Assembly (NCBI GenBank): GCA_002471225.1
Contig: DKPO01000005.1
Span: 1 to 19,291, forward strand
Origin: Porphyromonadaceae bacterium UBA7332
Lineage (GTDB): Bacteria > Bacteroidota > Bacteroidia > Bacteroidales > UBA7332
Direction: 5' to 3'
DNA: 19,291 nt
Numbering within the stretch: position 1 is the stretch's first letter; the number at the start of each line of letters is the position of its first letter. Below are positions 16,801-19,291 of this stretch, piece by piece. The notes under the pieces are model-generated. The model was not told where the DNA came from and ran no database searches. It saw nothing but the letters and a program-made list of their open reading frames with translations. A program made the position numbers and the translations under genes.

Positions 16801-17052
16801 GGAAGCTGAAGATGTCATATAGATCATATTCTCTACCCCATTGATAGCTTCTTCCAAAGGAGCAATCACACTCTTTTGAATCGCATCTGCACTGGCTCCC
16901 GGATAGGAAGCCGAAACAACAATAGTCGGCGGTGCGATATCGGGGTAGCGCTCGACCGGAAGAGTCATCAGCGCAATGATACCCACAATAACAATAAATG
17001 CCGATATGACAGACGACAATAGCGGTCTGTCTATAAAAGTTCTTATATTCAT
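13861..17052 (-). CDS. RND family (HAE1) multidrug efflux permease, AcrB-like
   Basis: The 1063-residue inner membrane protein should export hydrophobic or amphiphilic compounds driven by the proton gradient. It has the classic N-terminus (MNIRTFIDRPLLSSVISAFI), an early PVERYPDIAPPTI segment, two large periplasmic loops and twelve expected membrane segments; the length matches AcrB (1049). Of the AcrB proton-relay residues, Asp407 (here Asp405), Lys940 (in GLLAKTAILL) and Arg971/Thr978 (in RLRPILMT) are kept, but the position of Asp408 is Asn406 (GTVVDNSVVVVE). The nucleotides read GAT AAC, so it is not a translation slip. It lies 13 bases after the membrane fusion protein gene. The drug range cannot be predicted. 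Confidence 0.96.
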   Translation of the reverse strand: MNIRTFIDRPLLSSVISAFIVIVGIIALMTLPVERYPDIAPPTIVVSASYPGASADAIQKSVIAPLEEAINGVENMIYMTSSASNNGTAEISIYFKQGINADMATVNVQNRVSQATGSLPSEVTRIGVTAAKQQPGILRVFGLESPGGTYDEAFLSNYAANTLKPEIQRIPGVGNVQVFGGTYSLRIWMKPNAMAQYKLVPSDISMILNEQNIEAAIGSLGADTDNVFQYTLKYTGRKSDVEQFENLIIRTLPDGEELRLKDIADIELGLDNYTFSSSINGHPGAMGMITQTAGSNATEINNEIDRLFGQIEKRLPPDIKIVTMENSNDFLFASIREVVISLILAIVLVLIVVYFFLQDLRATLIPTLGILISVIGTFAFMSFAGFSINLLTLFALVLVIGTVVDNSVVVVEAVQARFDIGYKSPYKATVDAMNGLSAALFTTTLVFMVIFIPVAFISGTSGVFYKQFGLTMAVAVGISFINALTLSPALCALILKPNPEEGEGSKMAQRVRKAYHTSYNALMKRYTGGAMLFIRKRWLVWTSIVACFILLVVLMNTTKTGFVPNEDMGSVYVDVSTPPGYSLAKTNEIMMEVSQSIADIPEIAIIGKVSGWGLISGSGANMGTFFIQLKNWSERKDAASSVDAVIGQIFARTAHIKSAQIYALAPGMIPGYGNGGGFEFSVQNKNDGDIETFYNVSQAFLQKLRERPEIAAAFSSYNINYPQFEVDVDASKCKRMGVSPAAVLSELGAYYGGAYVSNFNKFSKVYRVMIQADAKDRDSEKSLDNIFIRVGNEMAPLSQFITIRKVYGPLVLNRFNMYGQISVNGNYAEGFSSGDAIKAIRETAAESLPIGYDIDFSGITREEARGGNNTVFIFAICILFVYLVMVGLYESLFIPFAVILSVPFGLMGSFLFAKFMGIENNIYLQVGLIMLIGLLAKTAILLTEYATQCRLAGMSLKQSAFFAAKVRLRPILMTSFTMVFGMLPLLFASGVGANGSKTIGAGTIGGMLIGTLALLFIVPALFMIFQTLQEKFKPVKFVESTDPMIIQELEEIKKYSERKNASK

Positions 17053-17065
17053 AATCTGACTTGCT

Positions 17066-18178
17066 TTATTCTTTTACAAGTGAATTCGCTACTTTCGTTC
17101 CCTCTTGTACCAATCCGGCACCTTCAGCAATGATGATATCCCCTTTGCTTAATCCCTGAGAAACGATATAGTCTTTTCCGTTATTGATTTTATCTACCTG
17201 TACAATCGCAGATTTAGCCTCACCATTTACTACCTTATAGACATAAACCTTATCCTGAATTTCGAATGTAGCACCTTGTGGTATTACGAAAATACCGTTA
17301 CGTTCATAAGGCATAATAACCGATCCGGTACCTCCGCTAAGCAGTTTACGATCCTGATTAGGAAATACGGCACGCAGACTGACAGCCCCTGTGGTTTGTT
17401 CAATAATACCGCTGATGCTTTCTATTTTGCCTTTCTGCTCATAACGGGACTGGTTGCTCAACTGTAATTCAACCTCCGGCAGATCATTGATCGCTTCATC
17501 CAGGCTTTTGTACTTATTCAAAAGATCGAGTACCTGATTTTCAGTCATAGAGAAATACACATACATTTCTGAATTATCAGCTACAACTGTCAATCCGTCC
17601 TGAATACCCGGACTTACATAATCGCCTTTACGATAAGGAAGTTTGCCAACGACACCATCCGAAGGGCTTTTAATAACGGTATAAGACAAATTGTTGCCAG
17701 CAGCCAATGCCTGAGCCTCGGCAGCCTGTAACTGAGCCTGAGCAGTAGTCAGCGCATTCTGAGAGGTTTGTAAATCGAAGTCAGAAACGATGTTTTTATC
17801 AAACAATACTTTTTTACTTTCGTAATTGAGCTGAGCTGTAGAAACCTGAGCTTTGGCAAGTGCTACCTGGGCTTTAGCAGATTGCAGAGCAGCCTGATAA
17901 GGAACCTGATCAATGATAAAGAGTGTCTGGCCCTTTTTGACAACTGCACCTTCCACGACCAATACGTCCATTAAATGTCCATCCACTCTCGGGATAATCT
18001 TAATATCCTGCTTACCTCGAATAGCAGCCGAATAGGGATTGTCAAGCTTGACATCCGACGGTTTAATCTCCATCAACTTGTAATCAGCATTTACCTGATG
18101 ATTGTTTTCTTTGTGGCAAGATGTCGCTATCATTATTCCCCCTAATGACAGAACATACATAATCTTTTTAATCGTCAT
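17066..18178 (-). CDS. RND efflux membrane fusion protein (AcrA/MexA-type lipoprotein)
   Basis: This 370-residue periplasmic adaptor links the RND permease to the TolC-like channel. The signal peptide ends in IATSC with Cys21 as the lipid-attachment site. Two half-lipoyl motifs (about 58-92, IIPRVDGHLMDVLVVEG, and 163-200, YTVIKSPSDGVVGKL) flank a long alanine- and glutamine-rich alpha-hairpin (about 95-160), followed by the beta-barrel and membrane-proximal domains. It is the first gene of the pump operon, directly facing the divergent AraC-type regulator, and a TAnnTTTG box lies about 37 bases upstream of its ATG. Confidence 0.95.
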   Translation of the reverse strand: MTIKKIMYVLSLGGIMIATSCHKENNHQVNADYKLMEIKPSDVKLDNPYSAAIRGKQDIKIIPRVDGHLMDVLVVEGAVVKKGQTLFIIDQVPYQAALQSAKAQVALAKAQVSTAQLNYESKKVLFDKNIVSDFDLQTSQNALTTAQAQLQAAEAQALAAGNNLSYTVIKSPSDGVVGKLPYRKGDYVSPGIQDGLTVVADNSEMYVYFSMTENQVLDLLNKYKSLDEAINDLPEVELQLSNQSRYEQKGKIESISGIIEQTTGAVSLRAVFPNQDRKLLSGGTGSVIMPYERNGIFVIPQGATFEIQDKVYVYKVVNGEAKSAIVQVDKINNGKDYIVSQGLSKGDIIIAEGAGLVQEGTKVANSLVKE

Positions 18179-18214
18179 ATCTCTGTTATTTATTTGTGTT
18201 TTACATAAACTTTA

Positions 18215-18222
18215 CAAAGATA
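18215..18222 (-). promoter_or_regulatory. Candidate -7 box of the efflux operon
   Basis: Read on the minus strand, TATCTTTG is an exact TAnnTTTG match 36 bases upstream of the membrane fusion protein ATG. The expected -33 TTG is not present; a poor -33 element would suit a promoter that needs an activator such as the divergent AraC-family protein. That last point is inference. Confidence 0.55.
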
Positions 18223-18263
18223 CAGGGATATGTGTTCCTATTTAATTTAATATATGAACACTA

Positions 18264-18294
18264 TTGTATGATTTCGGAACTAATCTTATATTTG
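18264..18294 (+). promoter_or_regulatory. Bacteroides-type promoter of the AraC-family gene
   Basis: TTG (18264-18266) and TATATTTG (18287-18294, exact TAnnTTTG) are 20 bases apart. The predicted transcript starts near 18300, so upstream in-frame ATGs at 18196 and 18268 would not be on it; this decides the start of the regulator at 18316. Confidence 0.75.
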
Positions 18295-18315
18295 TTTCCA
18301 CTAAAAACAATTCAG

Positions 18316-19155
18316 ATGATTAAACATAAAAAAGCAACCGAACCTCATTATGAGTTTGAAGTCAGACATACGGACTGGAAAGATCTGGTTGGGAAAACTC
18401 AGTTTACATCGGGACTGGCGATCGTTAAATGTAATTCAGGTTTTGCACGAATTGCAATCAATTCGTATGAGTGTGAATTGCGCGAAGGAATCAGTTTTTT
18501 GTTGTCAGACATTCTGTTGTTTCAGGTGATGGAAGTGTCTGATGATTTCAATGTGACCTGTTGTGACTTTTCGCTTGCTTTTTGTAATGATGTTTATCCG
18601 ATGCTGGATGACAACGTTATTGATGTAACCGCATACAGTGTTCCTGATTTATACACAACGGAAGGACTTAAACCGGCAGATCTTGCCTATCAGCAAATAC
18701 TCCTTTTATATGATAACAGGGATCATTCTTACAGAGGCCGGCTCGCGAAGACTCTGCTGATTGTTTATATCCTTGAGATTTACGAACTGACCCGCCCTTT
18801 TATTGATACGTTACGTGTAAAATCGACACATTACGACACCTATATCATCAGTCGTTTCTATGAGCTTGTACATGAGAATCATTTCACCAATAAAAATGTG
18901 CAGTATTATGCAGGGTTATTGAATATCTCGACCCGGTATCTCTATAAAATAGCGATGAGGGTTTTACAAATGACTCCTAAAGAGCTGATTGATTATTATA
19001 TTATTGCCGCTGCCAAGAAATTATTAATGACGACTATTCTGACCAATCAACAGATTGCAGATAAACTGAATTTTCCGGATCAATCAGCGTTCGGGCAGTA
19101 CTTTAAACGTAATGTGGGTATGTCTCCGTCGGAATACAGAAAGTCCTACAAATAA
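18316..19155 (+). CDS. AraC family transcriptional regulator, likely regulator of the efflux pump
   Basis: From the chosen start (MIKHKKATEPHYEF) the product has 279 residues. The C-terminal ~90 residues form a two-helix-turn-helix AraC/XylS DNA-binding domain: first HTH around NVQYYAGLLNISTRYLYKIA, second around TILTNQQIADKLNFPDQSAFGQYFKRNVGMSPSEYRKSYK, the latter being the strong family signature. The N-terminal ~170 residues have a cupin-like beta-rich look (CELREGISFLLSDILLFQV) and would hold the effector pocket. The frame extends 40 codons further upstream, but that part is hydrophobic, covers the promoter and lacks family resemblance. It is divergent from the pump operon with a shared 137-bp regulatory region, the common arrangement of a local regulator. 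Confidence 0.92.
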   Translation: MIKHKKATEPHYEFEVRHTDWKDLVGKTQFTSGLAIVKCNSGFARIAINSYECELREGISFLLSDILLFQVMEVSDDFNVTCCDFSLAFCNDVYPMLDDNVIDVTAYSVPDLYTTEGLKPADLAYQQILLLYDNRDHSYRGRLAKTLLIVYILEIYELTRPFIDTLRVKSTHYDTYIISRFYELVHENHFTNKNVQYYAGLLNISTRYLYKIAMRVLQMTPKELIDYYIIAAAKKLLMTTILTNQQIADKLNFPDQSAFGQYFKRNVGMSPSEYRKSYK

Positions 19156-19243
19156 AATAATAAAGATTTTTCTCTACTTTTTGCAACCTTACACCTTAGT
19201 CGATTCGTCTAACAGACAGAAACAATCTAATCTACTTTGAATT

Positions 19244-19291
19244 ATGAAAAAAATAGCATTATTGGCATTATTAGCCCTATTCGGATTTTAT
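19244..19291 (+). CDS. 5' end of a secreted or membrane protein gene (partial)
   Basis: Sixteen codons are present before the window ends: MKKIALLALLALFGFY. Two lysines followed by an uninterrupted leucine/alanine-rich stretch are characteristic of a signal peptide, so the product is probably exported. Nothing of the mature protein is visible. It follows the AraC gene by 88 bases on the same strand. Confidence 0.6.
   Translation, partial: MKKIALLALLALFGFY

Noticed and set aside
18196..18315. Forty-codon N-terminal extension of the AraC-family protein
   Set aside because: The stretch covers the predicted promoter (18264-18294) and is hydrophobic and unlike the family; the transcript would start after it. 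Start placed at 18316.
19231..19243. CTACTTTG as a -7 box for the gene starting at 19244
   Set aside because: Only one base separates TA from TTTG, and transcription would start at or after the ATG, leaving no leader.

Overview
The window looks like a chromosomal segment from a member of the Bacteroidota, probably of the order Bacteroidales; the genus cannot be fixed from the sequence. The support is: several promoters of the Bacteroides type (a -7 box TAnnTTTG, in two cases with a TTG about 20 bp upstream), few strong Shine-Dalgarno sequences, AT-rich intergenic DNA, and Bacteroidota-style proteins (lipoprotein membrane fusion protein and outer membrane factor of an RND pump, AraC-type regulator).

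Layout. Bases 1-333 hold the possible 3' end of an upstream gene, a heptamer tandem repeat and a strong bidirectional terminator. A small acidic protein of unknown function (334-600, minus) follows. Bases 858-3297 (plus) encode a complete EcoRII-type restriction-modification pair, an m5C methyltransferase with a Dcm/EcoRII-like target domain and an EcoRII-type endonuclease, predicted to act on CCWGG. Two hairpins separate it from a convergent minus-strand operon (9195 to 3537) of a second m5C methyltransferase, an McrB-like AAA+ GTPase and an McrC/LlaJI-like PD-(D/E)XK nuclease. A 490-bp AT-rich gap leads to a minus-strand DEAH helicase (9686-11971) whose N-terminus resembles the sulfur-binding-type domain of Type IV-like HNH restriction enzymes, preceded by a small two-helix membrane protein. 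So about 11 kb is a defence island with three restriction-related modules.

From 12.4 kb the character changes to less AT-rich, core-like DNA. A tripartite RND efflux operon (membrane fusion protein, inner membrane pump, TolC-like factor; 18178 to 12494, minus) ends at a textbook intrinsic terminator and is transcribed divergently from an AraC-family regulator (18316-19155, plus). A signal-peptide-bearing gene begins at 19244 and runs off the window.

How they work together. The CCWGG methyltransferase should protect host DNA from the EcoRII-type nuclease. The second methyltransferase should protect the recognition site of the McrBC-like GTP-driven nuclease, which makes that module a LlaJI/BsuMI-like methylation-blocked system rather than a modification-dependent McrBC. 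The helicase module may sense modified DNA through its N-terminal domain, but it carries no nuclease motif that I can see. The AraC protein is the obvious candidate regulator of the pump. The most unusual items are the SBD-like/helicase fusion, the one-methyltransferase McrBC-like operon with distinctive extra domains, a perfect 17-bp palindrome upstream of the EcoRII-type methyltransferase, and an Asp-to-Asn change at a proton-relay position of the RND pump.
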